From assembly GCF_950295315.1 (NCBI RefSeq), contig NC_080177.1, positions 76,085,786-76,149,785 of the forward strand: a stretch of 64,000 nucleotides of DNA. Reading direction: 5' to 3'. The notes below the pieces were generated by a model. The model searched no databases. It saw nothing but the letters and a program-made list of their open reading frames with translations, and had not been told where the DNA came from. The DNA is from Erinaceus europaeus (taxonomy: Eukaryota > Chordata > Mammalia > Eulipotyphla > Erinaceidae). Every line of letters begins with the position of its first letter. Position 1 is the first letter of the stretch. Shown piece by piece: positions 33,544 through 43,852 of the stretch. The position numbers were made by a program, and so were the translations under genes.

Positions 33544-33694
33544 TGGTCTGGGAGGTGGCCCAGTGGTAAAGCTCTGGACTCTCAAGCATGAGGTCCTGAG
33601 TTCGATCCCCGGCACACATGTGCCAGAGTGATGTCTGGTTCCTTCTGTCTCCTCCTATCTTTCTCATAAATAAATAAAATGTTTTAATAAAAAA
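33544..33694 (+). mobile_element. SINE-C with target duplication
   Basis: Complete, from gtctgggaggtggcccagtg to ctcataaataaataaaatgt. Flanks aactgtcctcatg (33531-33543) and aactctcctcatg (33695-33707) match at 12 of 13. Confidence 0.92.
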
Positions 33695-33707
33695 AACTCT
33701 CCTCATG

Positions 33708-34750
33708 AAGTCCCTTTCTGCCTGGACTAGATTCTCCTAAGTGCACTGGATTGCTTTAAGAGAGAAAATGAGAATCTTGAGTCTTGTTCCAAGTCATGTC
33801 AGTGAACTACAACTCTATGGCCACCCTTCTCTTCCTTTCTTTCTTTCTTTCAGCCACAAAACCAATATTGCTGGAAAGGAAATATAGAATTTAATGTTGT
33901 TATCTGCAGGGTATGTAGCCACTCATTCTTTCTTGAAAGTCAACGATACTGGAAATCAGAGGAGGGTAGCAACATCTGTCTGGGCTTGGATTCAACTGAA
34001 AGTTTTGAAATCTCAAGTCACTTTGAGTGCTTTCTGACAGAGGGAGAAGCTTGCTCTCCTATGTCTAGAGACAGAGGCCTTGCTTCCATTAAGACCTCAG
34101 GTGCATGTCCTTATTTTCAAAACCATCCCCTCAAGGGAGATGCCTACTATCCCAAAGACCTAGTTATGTGCCTCTAGAGAGTCGGGTCTCTGCACTGCAA
34201 ATGGTGGTGGCTTCTTCAGCTAACTTAGTCTGTTTGGCTGAGATAGAAGATAGTAATGGATAAATTTAATCAGATGGTAAAGTTGTTGTTACAGATAGTT
34301 ACTTATCTCGGAACAAAATATGCCATCTCTGGTATCTGTTATGCAGTTAGTGACCAAGAAATTCTCCATGACATCTAAGGATCATGAAAAAAAAAATCAC
34401 TTCGTGTGAGCTTTAGTATACCTCAGAACAATATAAAATTCCATGACACAGTCCACAGGGTTCTGATTATCTTGTCATTCCATGCAACATCATAGTGCTT
34501 GTGGTTAAGAGAAATAATAAGAATCTCATAAAGATACATCTATCCTAATCCCTAAAGCCTATGAATCCATTTTTTTTATATAACAAAATGGACTTTGCAG
34601 ATAGGATTAAATCAAGGCTATTAAAACAAAGAGGAATTAATTATCCAGGATTAGCCGAGTGATTCAATATGTTCAGAAGTTCACACTAAACGTGATGGTG
34701 GAGAGTCAGAGAGAGACAAAGAGAATGTTGATGATGTAATCAGAGTGAGA
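33708..34750. other. Unique sequence
   Basis: About 1 kb without a recognised element, except a short CTTT run at 33835. No gene signal. Confidence 0.45.
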
Positions 34751-34751
34751 G

Positions 34752-34913
34752 AGTGTTCCAAGAGGAGGTGCAGTGATAAAGCACTGAACTTACAAGCCTG
34801 AGGTCCTGAGTTCAATCCCCAGAGTGATGTTCTGGTTTCTTCTCTTTCTATCTCTCTCTGTCTGTCTGTCTTCCTATCTCTCAGTTAAATAAAACTAAAA
34901 AAAAAAAAAAAAT
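34752..34913 (+). mobile_element. SINE-C
   Basis: Order aagaggaggtgcagtgataa, cttacaagcctgaggtcctg, agttcaatccccagagtgat, with a CT-rich body and a 16-base A tail. Confidence 0.85.
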
Positions 34914-35600
34914 CTGTTAAGTCAGAGAAAGGAAAGAGATTTGAAGAAACTGCCTACCCTACTTGACTTTGAAGATGGTGGGAAGGGCCATGAGATAAGA
35001 GATGCCAGCAGCTGGAGAATGTAGAGCAAAGATGAAAAGGTGGGTTTTCCCTGTGTGTCCAGACGCTGCCCGGCAATATCTTTATTGTAGGGCTTCTGCT
35101 CCCTAAAACTATTAGATAGTAGATCTGTGCTGCCTTAAGACACAAAGTTTAGGGTAATTTTTCACAAGAACAACAAGAAAGGACTAAATACATTGTCCTA
35201 TTACATCAATGGCACTATGCTGATTGTATCTGATGATCAGAAAGTACTTTACAGACCTTAGTGGAACGTATGTGAACCAGAGGATGGGAGATACAGCTCA
35301 TAAAACATTCAGGGTCCATCACTTCAGATAGTATTAGGTGACTCTAAGCCCAATACAAACTATGTTTGTATTAATTAAATTTATTACTTTACCAAGTAGG
35401 TACAGAACAAAGTGTTCTCCTATTTGGATCTTATTTTTATAGAGTCTCTTCAATAAAAATACCTTATTTCCTATTGATTTGGAATGTGACATTTTAACAT
35501 CAGGGAAATTTTATTTTAGTGTCAAATTGTCATATTTCAACACGGATTCAAACTATTTTTAAAATTTTAACTTAGATGTTGCCACCAAAGGTGTGTCTGT

Positions 35601-35603
<3 letters not shown>
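34914..35603. other. Unique sequence
   Basis: No element or coding signal recognised. Confidence 0.4.

Positions 35604-35657
<54 letters not shown>
35604..35657. repeat. (TA)n microsatellite
   Basis: 27 uninterrupted TA units. Confidence 0.97.
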
Positions 35658-35662
<5 letters not shown>

Positions 35663-35672
35663 CTAAAGTAAC

Positions 35673-35848
35673 TTACAATCTGGGAGGTGGCATAGTGGAT
35701 AAGGCATTGGACTCTCAAGCATGAGATTCTGAGTTTAATCCCTAGCATCTCATGTGCCAGAATGGTGCTCTGGTTCTTTCTTCTCTCCCTCTCCCTCTCG
35801 CTCTCGCTCTCTCTCTCCAGCTATTAAATAAATATAAAAACAAAAAGT
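35673..35848 (+). mobile_element. SINE-C
   Basis: Complete: tctgggaggtggcatagtgg, ggactctcaagcatgagatt, catgtgccagaatggtgctc, CT-rich body and attaaataaa tail. Confidence 0.9.
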
Positions 35849-36196
35849 AAATCAACTGTAGGTGTTCATAAATATAATGTTATAGCCATACTATCAAACT
35901 AAGAAACAAAAGTACTGATAATCACATAAATAGCATGCTAAACTATTTTTTAAAAAGTCTCAAAATGTGTGCCCATTAGCTGATATTTTGTCAAACCTAT
36001 TTTATTTCAAATAATTTTTGATAATATGAAGTCAAAATTGCAATTATATACTAAACATGTAACATAAAAACAGTCTATTAAACAATTAAGATTGGAGAAG
36101 TCAGTTTCCACTTACTGAAAATTTACAATTAGGTGATTAAGGCATCAAACTGTTAAAAAGTATCAATGCATAATAGCATATAACAATACTATCCAA
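35849..36196. other. Unique AT-rich sequence
   Basis: No element recognised. Confidence 0.4.
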
Positions 36197-36457
36197 AAGG
36201 AGAAGAAGGAGGAGAAGAAGGAGGAGAATAAAGGAGGAGGAGGAGGAGGAGGAGGAGGAGGAGAAGGAGAAGGAGGAGGAGGAGGAAGAGAAGGAGAAGG
36301 AGAAGGAGAAGGAGAAGGAGAAGGAGACGGAGAAGAAGAAGAAGAAGAAGAAGAAGAAGAAGAAGAAGAAGAAGAAGAAGAAGAAGAAGAAGAAGAAGAA
36401 GAAGAAGAAGAAGAAGAAGAAGAAGAAGAAGAAAGGGAGGGAGGGAGGGAGGGAGGA
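36197..36457. repeat. (GGA)n/(GAA)n purine tract with pure GAA block
   Basis: About 260 bases of A and G with a single C. The block at 36330-36433 is about 34 perfect GAA triplets, followed by GGGA units. The serine/leucine-rich minus frame of 217 codons through it is an artefact. Confidence 0.97.
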
Positions 36458-36755
36458 AGAAAGAAAAGAAAGAATAGAGAAGGGAAGAAAAGAAAAACAT
36501 CATGCAGCATCATTACTTGGCAAAATAAGTGAAAAGCAAAGAAAGCTGGAAAGATCAATAATCTTTGAAGAGCAGAAATCTGAGCTGAGTTTTCAAGGAA
36601 GGAAACATCGTGAGAATATTCTAGAAAGAAGAATGGTACACAAAAAAAACTTAGACTTTTAAAGGAGAAAAACTGACTTTTTTTTTCTCTTCCACACCAG
36701 AACTTAGCTGGGATCTTATGCCTACACACCACTCCTGACAGACTTTTTTTAATAA
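36458..36755. other. Unique sequence
   Basis: Purine-rich at its left edge, otherwise unremarkable. Confidence 0.35.
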
Positions 36756-36759
36756 TTTC

Positions 36760-36801
<42 letters not shown>

Positions 36802-36847
36802 CAGACACCGTAGCACTGCTACACCACTTGTAAAGCTCTCCCTTTTA
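36756..36847 (-). mobile_element. SINE-B remnant with (GATA)n
   Basis: GATA units at 36760-36800 run into cagacaccgtagcactgcta and ccacttgtaaagctctccc, a minus-strand SINE-B core. The GATA run stands where gagagatagaa sequence is found in other copies. Confidence 0.75.
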
Positions 36848-37094
36848 TTTCACAGACCCCTAAAAAAGACAATTTCCAATACTCCTTCTACAGCGAGTAG
36901 TTTAGAGCTCAGGAAGAAAATTTATGATTATGCATCTGTATATTTGAAATGTGAAAATGAGTTCCTTGAAAAAAAAAAATGGAGTCTTCTAAGTTGGAAG
37001 GAATAGTTTCTTTGCCAGTCATCTCCTATCTAAGTTCTCTAAACATAACAACCACTGTGTTTTGCATTTTGTTAAGAGAAAAAAAGCTCAATGA

Positions 37095-37212
37095 AAGGGG
37101 CAGGCAGCAGCACAGCCAGTAGAGCACACACACTGCCATGTGTGAGGCCGGCCGGGGCTTTAAGCCCCCAGCACTCACCTGCAGGGGAAGAAGCTTCAAG
37201 AGTGGTGAAGCA
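37095..37212 (+). mobile_element. SINE-B, 5' part, split by L1/SINE insertion
   Basis: Head ggggcaggcagcagcacagc, B-box region ggggctttaagccccc, ttcaagagtggtgaagca. It continues at 37695 after the insertion. Confidence 0.82.
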
Positions 37213-37237
37213 AGGGTACTAATAATGCTGGGGTGGG

Positions 37238-37502
37238 GCGGGGGATGTCTGTGCCGTGGCACAGCTGGTTAAATGCACAGGTTATGTATGAATGTATGAA
37301 GACCATGTATGAAGACCCAGGTTCAAGCCCCTGGTCCCCTACTGTGGGAAAACTTTACAAGTAGTGATGCAGGACTGCAAGGCTTTCTCCTCTCTCTCTC
37401 TCCCTCCTTTTTCTTTCTCTCTCTTTCTCTCTCTTTTTCTATTCCCCTTCCATCTCAATTTCTCTCCTACCAAATTAAATAAAGTTTATTTTAGAAAAAA
37501 AA
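37238..37502 (+). mobile_element. SINE-B within the L1 3' UTR insertion
   Basis: Head gccgtggcacagctggttaa, caggttcaagcccctggtcc, then a long CT-rich body and attaaataaagtttatt. A short duplication (gtatgaagacc) lies in its head. Confidence 0.82.
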
Positions 37503-37531
37503 ATAGCTATTGCACCAAAGTAAAAGGCTCT

Positions 37532-37553
37532 GGGGTGGGTGGGTGGTAGGGGG
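37532..37553 (+). other. G-quadruplex motif in L1 3' UTR
   Basis: GGGGTGGGTGGGTGGTAGGGGG: four G runs of three or more with short loops. It corresponds to the motif at 62032-62055. Confidence 0.8.
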
Positions 37554-37694
37554 AAGAGTTCAGGTCCTGGAACAGGATGGCAGAGGACCTAGTGGGGGTT
37601 GTATTGTTATGTGGAAAACTGGGAAATATGCATGTACAAACTATTATATTTACTGTTGACTTTAAAACATTAATCCCCCAATAAATAAATAAAA

Positions 37695-37745
37695 AGTGGT
37701 GAAGCAGTGTTGCAGGTATCTTTCTCCCTGCCGTTCTCCACACCC
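37695..37745 (+). mobile_element. SINE-B, 3' remnant of the split copy
   Basis: Resumes with agtggtgaagcagtgttgca and a CT-rich body. Confidence 0.75.
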
Positions 37746-37779
37746 CCGTCCTCAGTAAGAAAAAAAAAAAAAAAGGAGT

Positions 37780-37907
37780 GGGCCAGGTAGTAACATATCT
37801 GGTTGAGCACACACATTACCATGCACAAAGACCTGGGTTCAAGCCTCAAGGCCCCACCTACAGAGGTAGAGCTTTATGAGCACTGAAGCCTTGCTAAAAA
37901 CTGCTCG

Positions 37908-37938
<31 letters not shown>

Positions 37939-37990
37939 CCCCTTTCTCTCTCTCTCCTTCTCTACCTCCCCAGCCTCTCTCAATTTTTTT
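37780..37990 (+). mobile_element. SINE-B, outer element of a three-level nest (5' part)
   Basis: Head gggccaggtagtaacatatc, gggttcaagcctcaaggccc, then a long CT-rich body up to ctctctcaattt, where the next element enters. Confidence 0.88.
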
Positions 37991-38432
37991 GTTTTGTTTA
38001 TAAATTTGTTTTTTAGTTAATTAATTAATTATTGGATAGAGACAGAGAAATTGAGAAGAGAGGGGAGATAGAAAGGGAAAGAGACAGAGAAATACTTGTA
38101 GCACTGCTTCACCACTCTTTTTTTTAAAAAAAAATAAACTTTATTTATTTAATTTGATAGGACAGAGAGAAACTGAGAGGGAAGGGGGATAGAAAGGGAG
38201 AGGGAGGAGAGAAAGAGAGAGAGAGATGGGGGAACTTGCAGCCCTGCTTCACTACTTGTTAAGACTTCCTTCTACAGGTAAGGACCAGGGGGCTTGAACC
38301 TGGGTCTTCATACATGATAACATGTACACTTAACCAGAGAAGCCACTCTTAAGCTTTCCCCCTGCAGGTGGGAACCAGGGGCTTGTGCAGTATAATGTGT
38401 GTACTTAATCACATGTGCCACCACCTGGACCC
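37991..38432 (-). mobile_element. SINE-B, minus strand, middle element of the nest
   Basis: Tail and core at 37991-38118, head at 38345-38432 (ccctgcaggtgggaaccagg to tgccaccacctggacc). The sequence ctcaattt stands on both outer sides (near 37978 and 38432). Confidence 0.85.
38119..38345 (-). mobile_element. SINE-B, minus strand, innermost element
   Basis: Complete minus-strand copy: tgataggacagagagaaact, ccctgcttcactacttgtta, gcttgaacctgggtcttcat. ccactctt flanks it near 38112 and 38342. Confidence 0.85.
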
Positions 38433-38580
38433 TCAATTTCTGACCTATAAAATATAAGATAAGTAAAACAAAGAACTTAATTCATTTACAAAAAAAAATT
38501 TTAAGACCATCAGGAGCAGTGGAGTCATCCTGAAGGCAGCAAGCCCCAGCTAGAACCCTGAGAGCAATAAAGAGAGAAAG
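38433..38580 (+). mobile_element. Outer SINE, 3' part with module
   Basis: Resumes ctcaatttctgacctataaa and ends with the 3' module (accatcaggagcagtggagt, aaccctgagagc). Confidence 0.75.
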
Positions 38581-38711
38581 AAGTAGATTTAAAGCAGACT
38601 CGAGACTAGAGGGTCTCAGATATCTGGACTCTAAGACTTCTACTTATTTACAGTTGCTCTCTGAAAGTCCATGATAATGTAAAATGCTTCTTAGGCTAAT
38701 ACTAAAAAAGA

Positions 38712-38877
38712 GTGAAACAGGGGTGGAGGTAGACAGCACAATGATTCTGCAAAATGACTCTCATGCCTGAAGCTCTGGAGTCCCAGGTTCAATTCCTCGC
38801 ACCACCATAAGCCAGAGCTAATCAGTGCTATGGTAAAAAATAAATAAATAATAATAATAAAATAAAATAAATGAAAC
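38712..38877 (+). mobile_element. SINE-D
   Basis: Complete: tagacagcacaatgattctg, gactctcatgcctgaagctc, cctcgcaccaccataagcca, then an AATAAATAATAAT tail. Confidence 0.9.
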
Positions 38878-39575
38878 ACAACAGCATCTTTCCAAACCTC
38901 AATACAATGGAGGTTCACATCTCTCTCAAAACTAAGTAAAATTACTGGCTCTGTCAGTGCAACTTGATCTGCGTATCAGACTCCATTTCTACAGTGGTCA
39001 AAAGGGAAATAAACGCAAAGGAATGTAGTTCTAAGTCGACATGTCCCATCTCTATGCAAATCACCACACAGAATGAAAAACACTTAACACCAATGATGTC
39101 AGAGTTACTAAAGCAAGTGATTCCCTTTTCCTAACACCATTTTCATAAAGCTTGTCAAAATAACCTCTTGCAAGTTATTTATAGAGTTAGAGGCTTTTCT
39201 AAGGAAACAACCTCCCTTATGAATACAAATTACCTCTAGTTTTGAGCAAAGAGTTCAGGGGCAGAATCTCTAACTGAATCTTTCACTCATTCCTGGAACT
39301 TCAGCTCCCTCCTGAGAACTTTTTTTTCACCAGAACTTTCATTACCTTTACTTGTCAAGACCCCAAGGCACAATTTCCCTTTTAAACTTCTGCCCAGATT
39401 TCAATTCATACAAATTCTTTTCCCTTCCTTGTTAATATGTCTAAGAAGGTATTAAACTACCATTCTGAAAAGAGTTTAATGTAAAAAAAAAAAAAAAAAG
39501 CCAAATTAATCATCAAAAGGGGGAAAAGCTAGAAGGACCATAATCTATTTATGAAGTGTCTTTGCTTCTTGGGAC
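38878..39575. other. Unique sequence
   Basis: About 700 bp, no element or coding signal recognised. Confidence 0.4.
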
Positions 39576-39579
39576 TGGG

Positions 39580-39925
39580 AATAGTTTGCCTCATAGAATG
39601 CATGCGGGAGACCTCGCATTCTAGTCCTGGAATTACATGGGAGCACCGCAGATAACACCAAGGGTCAGGAACTGGTGGAGCCTCTCCCTCTCCCTCTCCC
39701 TCTCCCTCTCCCTCTCCCTCTCCCTCTCCCTCTCCCTCTCCCTCTCCCTCTCCCTCTCCCTCTCCCTCTCCCTCTCCCTCTCCCTCTCCCTCTCCCTCTC
39801 CCTCTCCCTCTCCCTCTCCTCTCTCTCTGTCCCGTGCTGTGTGAGTGTGAGGGAGTGAGGGAGAGAGAGTGTGTGTCTTTGTCTTTCTGTCTCTCCTCTC
39901 TCTCAAAAGTAATAATAAAAAAAAA
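39580..39925 (+). mobile_element. tRNA-type SINE with hexamer expansion
   Basis: A head region (cctcatagaatgcatgcggg, tctagtcctggaattacatg) and a tail of tctctctcaaaagtaataat are separated by a long CTCCCT array where SINEs normally have a CT-rich body. Confidence 0.65.
39682..39819. repeat. (CTCCCT)n hexanucleotide repeat
   Basis: About 22 perfect CTCCCT units. On the minus strand it is a GGGAGA array, with the glycine/arginine frame an artefact. Confidence 0.97.
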
Positions 39926-40003
39926 TGGTCCAAGAGAGCAACTCAGTGGTATGCAACTCACCCTAGGTTCACTGCCTGGCATCACATTTTTCCTTTCTTA
40001 AAG

Positions 40004-40372
40004 TAGCTAACATATTAATTTTGCATCACCTATGCCTATTCTATTCCACAACTGTTTTAAGTACTCATCATCCTTAGGACTCTCAAGTTGGCCTTTTCTT
40101 TCTGGCCCCGTCTTAGTCACCTTTCCTCCCAGGTCACACTGGGGAAAGAGTGTTTAGCCACCCAGACTTGTGAAGAAATGATTCATCAGTGGGTCTGATG
40201 TACAGTGCAACTTTCCTAAACAGTGAAGACACTGTCCTTCCTTCCCCCAACACTTGGACCTACTTCTTCATACATCCATTTGCAATGGCCCTGAAGATGC
40301 ACTAAACCAACAACAATACAACTTTCAAGAACTGACTCTACAATTATGGGAAACAACCTTTAAACGTTTTAT
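40004..40372. other. Unique sequence
   Basis: No element or gene recognised. A short diverged SINE-like scrap may lie at 39930-40000 just before it. Confidence 0.35.
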
Positions 40373-40374
40373 AA

Positions 40375-40458
40375 GGGGAGCCAGGTCCTTGCATAGCTAG
40401 TTAAGCGCACATGGCGCAAAACACAAAGACTGGCATAAGGATCCCAGTCGAGCCTATC
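40375..40458 (+). mobile_element. SINE-A head fragment
   Basis: Head only: ggggagccaggtccttgcat, agttaagcgcacatggcgca, ataaggatcccagtcgagcc. Body and tail absent. Confidence 0.8.
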
Positions 40459-40504
40459 AAATCAAAACCATCTTCCTAGCTCAGTACTTTTGAAAGATTG
40501 GTCC

Positions 40505-40829
40505 ACTCCACCAATGTGTCCTGGAGCCCAGCTTCCCAAAAGCCTGCCCTACTAGGGAAAAAGAGAGACAGGCTGGGAGTATGGATCCACCCGTCAATAT
40601 CCATGTTCAGCAGGGAAGCAATTACAGAAGCCAGACCTTCCACCTTCTGCACCCCATAATAACTCTGGGTCCATGCTCCCAGAGGGTTAAACAATAGGAA
40701 AGCTATCAGAGGAGGGAATGGGATACAGAGTTCTGGTGGTGGGAATTGTGTGGAGTTGTACCCCTTTTATCCCATGGTTTTTGTCAGTGTTTCCTTTTCA
40801 TAAATAATTTTTTTTAATTCATAGAAAAA
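40505..40829 (+). mobile_element. Family X1, 5'-truncated, with 13-bp target duplication
   Basis: Starts inside the element at accaatgtgtcctggagccc and runs to ttttgtcagtgtttcc and an A-rich tail. Perfect flanks gaaagattggtcc lie at 40492-40504 and 40830-40842. 5' truncation, A-rich tail and a 13-bp duplication are the marks of LINE-type insertion. Confidence 0.9.
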
Positions 40830-40920
40830 GAAAGATTGGTCCAGAAAGATAAATGTAACATAAATAAAAACAGTGGTTAACTAAATAGGAGAAACATGGT
40901 TAACAAAAAAAAAAAAAAAA

Positions 40921-41402
40921 GTTTCACAGGCTGAGGGTATGGATCGACTTGCCAACACCTATGTCCATTGGAGAAATAATTACAGAAGCCAGAACTCCCA
41001 CCTTCTGCACTCCCAAAGAATTCTGATCCGTACTCCAAGTGGGGGAGAAATGATAGGAAGGAGATGACCAGAGGCCCTGGAACCTCAATTCCATCAGGTC
41101 CTAGAGAGAGAAGAGGAAACGGGAGAGATATTTGGATGTAGTAATAGGTGTATGTGTGACTTGTAAAAGAAGAAAAGAATGGACCACAGCAGGGGAAAGC
41201 AAATATGTACAAATACGGAGTGACAGTTGTAGAAATAGTAGCTCACCCATATCTGCGACATGAGGAGAACTGCTGTAGCTTCCAATGGAGGGAATGGGGA
41301 TTCAGAACTCTGGTGGTGGGAACAGTGCAGAGCTGTAACCCTGTTACCTTGTAGTTTTGCAAATCAATATTAAATAACTAATAATTTTTTTAAAGGAAAT
41401 AA
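40921..41402 (+). mobile_element. Family X2, 5'-truncated
   Basis: From caggctgaggatat-like start (acaggctgagggtatggatc) through attacagaagccagaactcc, aacctcaattccatcaggtc, actgctgtagcttccaatgg, ctctggtggtgggaacagtg to the end ttgcaaatcaatattaaata. Confidence 0.88.
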
Positions 41403-41473
41403 AACATTCCATGGGTTTTGAGAAACTAGCACACTCATCGCTACGAGACTGGCTAGGAAAGCACCGGGAAGCC

Positions 41474-41524
41474 TCCAACCGGAGAGCCTTACAACCGGAG
41501 GGCCTTACAACCGGAGGGCCTTAT
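41474..41524 (+). repeat. 16-bp minisatellite, three units
   Basis: Three near-perfect copies of aaccggagggccttac, each with a CpG, in otherwise unique sequence. Confidence 0.9.
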
Positions 41525-42415
41525 GTCATCATTGTCACACGGGACATGTGTAGTCAAAGGTGAAAGTTTCTCTTAAATTTGAAACTAAAACATCCATCAC
41601 AGTTACAAATGCTTCCTCCAGCCTGATGCTAGGAATGACAGGCCACTTTAATCTCCTCTTCTCATTAGGGTTTACCAAAGATTAAAAAAAAGAAGAAGAA
41701 ACAAAGAAAGGGAAAGGAAAGGAAAGGAAAAAAAGAAAGAAAGAGAGAGAGAAAAAGAAACTTTGGACTGTAAATAGCTCTCAGCATTGATACATTCTGA
41801 AATTGTCTGTGTACATCATGAAAGAAGGAAAATTCACTTGCTTCTCAGAAGAAAAATTCATGTTTTCATGCTTACTCCTGAGGACCAAATTGAAAAAGAC
41901 CATTTCAAAAGGCACATTCAAAGACAGGGACAATCTGTGAAGGGAAATAGTAACCACTAGAAACAAGCAAACAATCCTATACCTTGGATCTCTGAAAGCA
42001 AGACCAAAGCACTTTATAGAAAAACAAAATCTAAGGAGCTCAGAAAAAAAAAAATCGAAGTCAGTTGTGAACCTGTTCTGCTGAAACCCTCCTTTTAGGA
42101 GGTGGGTGGTACTTTTATCTGTAAGAGCTGCCTTGTGATTATATAATAAACAGGATTTGAGCTTTCCCCTTCGTGACGCACCTAAAGGAACTGCTTTGCA
42201 AGCAAGTTCTCACTGCTTATGGAATAAATGCCAAACTCCCTGTCACAGCCCACAGAGCTCTTCATGACTGCCCACCCAGCGTGGCTTCCTGACCAATGTA
42301 ACACACACACCCCGCCCCCGGCCCCAATAGCCCCACATTTCCCCTCTGCTCCAGTGGAAATGAATATTAGCAGTTTCTCTTTTTTTTCTCAATACACACT
42401 CTCAGGTCTTTTCAT
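41525..42415. other. Unique sequence with a purine tract
   Basis: No element recognised. Purine-rich (GAAA/GGAAA) at 41680-41761. Confidence 0.4.
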
Positions 42416-42429
42416 ATACATCCACCTCT

Positions 42430-42571
42430 GTGGTCTGGGAGGTGGCACAGTGGATAACGCACTAATTCTTGACCATGCGGTCCCAAATTCAATCCCTGGC
42501 AGCACATGTACCAGAGAGATATCTGGTTCTTTCTCTCTCTTCTGTCTTTCTCATGAATATATAAATTCTTT
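42430..42571 (+). mobile_element. SINE-C, host of a nested SINE-A
   Basis: gtctgggaggtggcacagtg, ccctggcagcacatgtacca, ttctcatgaatatataaatt. Outer flanks atacatccacctct (42416-42429) and atacatcctcctct (42879-42892) match at 13 of 14. Confidence 0.92.
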
Positions 42572-42858
42572 GGGAGTTGGGCAGTAGCCAGTAGGTTAAA
42601 CGCATGTGGTGCAAAGCACAAGGACCAGCATAAGGATCCTGGTTTGAGCCCCTGGCTCCCCACCTGTAGGAGGGCCACTTCATAGGCAGTGAAGCAGGTC
42701 TGCAAGTGTCTATCTTTCTCTCCCCCTCTGCCTTCCCTTCCTCTCCCCATTTCTCTCTGTCCTATCTAACAATGACGATATCAATAACAACAATAATAAC
42801 TACAACAATAATAAAAAGCAACAAGGGCAACAAAAGGGAAAATAAATATAATAAATAA
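42572..42858 (+). mobile_element. SINE-A inserted in the tail of SINE-C
   Basis: Complete from ggagttgggcagtagccagt to gcaacaaaagggaaaataaa. Flanks ataaattcttt at 42561-42571 and 42859-42869 are the tail of the host SINE-C, duplicated. Confidence 0.92.
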
Positions 42859-42892
42859 ATAAATTCTTTTAAAAAAAAATACATCCTCCTCT

Positions 42893-43850
42893 ATTTTTGA
42901 AATGCTTATCTCCTTCCCCCACCCCCCACGAACTATGTAGCTAACTTCTTCTTCTAAAACCCAGTGTAATTACCATCTCTGGAAGGTCTTTCTAACTCAG
43001 TAATACAGAGCAGCTCTCCTTTGCTCTTCTTGCCCTGTGTGTTCTCTGTCTCAGTGATGGGAATGATGGGTGAATTTGGGTGAATTTAAGTAAGAGAGAT
43101 TTCTAATGCAACACTGATTTTCCTTTTTTCTTTATACAGTGAATTCGCAGAGTTTTTCTTTTAAACAATATCCACAGTGGGTTATTTGGTAAATATGAAA
43201 CAAAAGATAGTTCATAGGGAAGACAAAATACCAAAGGATTAAATAACAAACTGTGTACATTTTAAACTGTACTAGCTTTATATTCTTCCTGGTCTCTGAA
43301 GCAGTTCATTTTATGTGTAATTTTTGATTTATCACTATGTAGAGATTTCATACCCTTGGAAACAATAGTTTGCAGTTTAATTTTTATAGCTTCGAGAAAA
43401 TATAGGCTAGCATTTTAATGAATCCAGTGATGAGTGATATTTATAAAAGCAATTACAATCTTACATATATTATACATGTTTCTACACAGTGCTGTCTTAA
43501 ATAAGGCCTCTCTACACAATCAGCTACAACTAGATAAATGTTATCACAAAAAACACTGCTGAAATGACAGGTGTAGCATTAAAATAGACATAATTCCCAT
43601 CAGAAGTATGTTTGTGAAGTGGAAGACAGAGAGTACATGCATCTTTATGGAATAAGAGAGTAAATTCTGCAAAACACTATAGCTATAGTGATCTTCTGTA
43701 GATAAACATTATTGAATTAAATATGAAAATAAATTTTGCTTTGGTAAAGTAAAGGAATGTGAGCAGTTTTGTTTTGCTAAAGTAGAAATTACAAACTAGT
43801 AATAGTAGGACAGGAAAGTTTTGAATTGGGAGGGGTTCAAAGACCATATG
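42893..43850. other. Unique AT-rich sequence
   Basis: About 950 bp, no element or gene recognised. Confidence 0.5.
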
Positions 43851-43852
43851 GG

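Larger units (their letters stand above)
37213..37694 (+). mobile_element. L1 3' UTR fragment with SINE inside, in a SINE-B
   Basis: The right part (37503-37694) matches the 3' UTR of the L1 at 62010-62205: ttgcaccaaagtaaaaggct, agtgggggttgtattgttat, attatatttactgttgac, then an AATAAA tail. It is bounded by agtggtgaagca at 37201-37212 and 37695-37706. Confidence 0.85.

Noticed and set aside
36163..36816. 217-codon serine/proline-rich frame on the minus strand
   Set aside because: Most of it is the GAA/GGA microsatellite read in antisense.
39529..39985. Glycine/arginine- or glutamate-rich frames
   Set aside because: They translate the CTCCCT/GGGAGA hexamer array.
41474..41524. CRISPR-like array
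   Set aside because: Units are adjacent without spacers and the DNA is mammalian.
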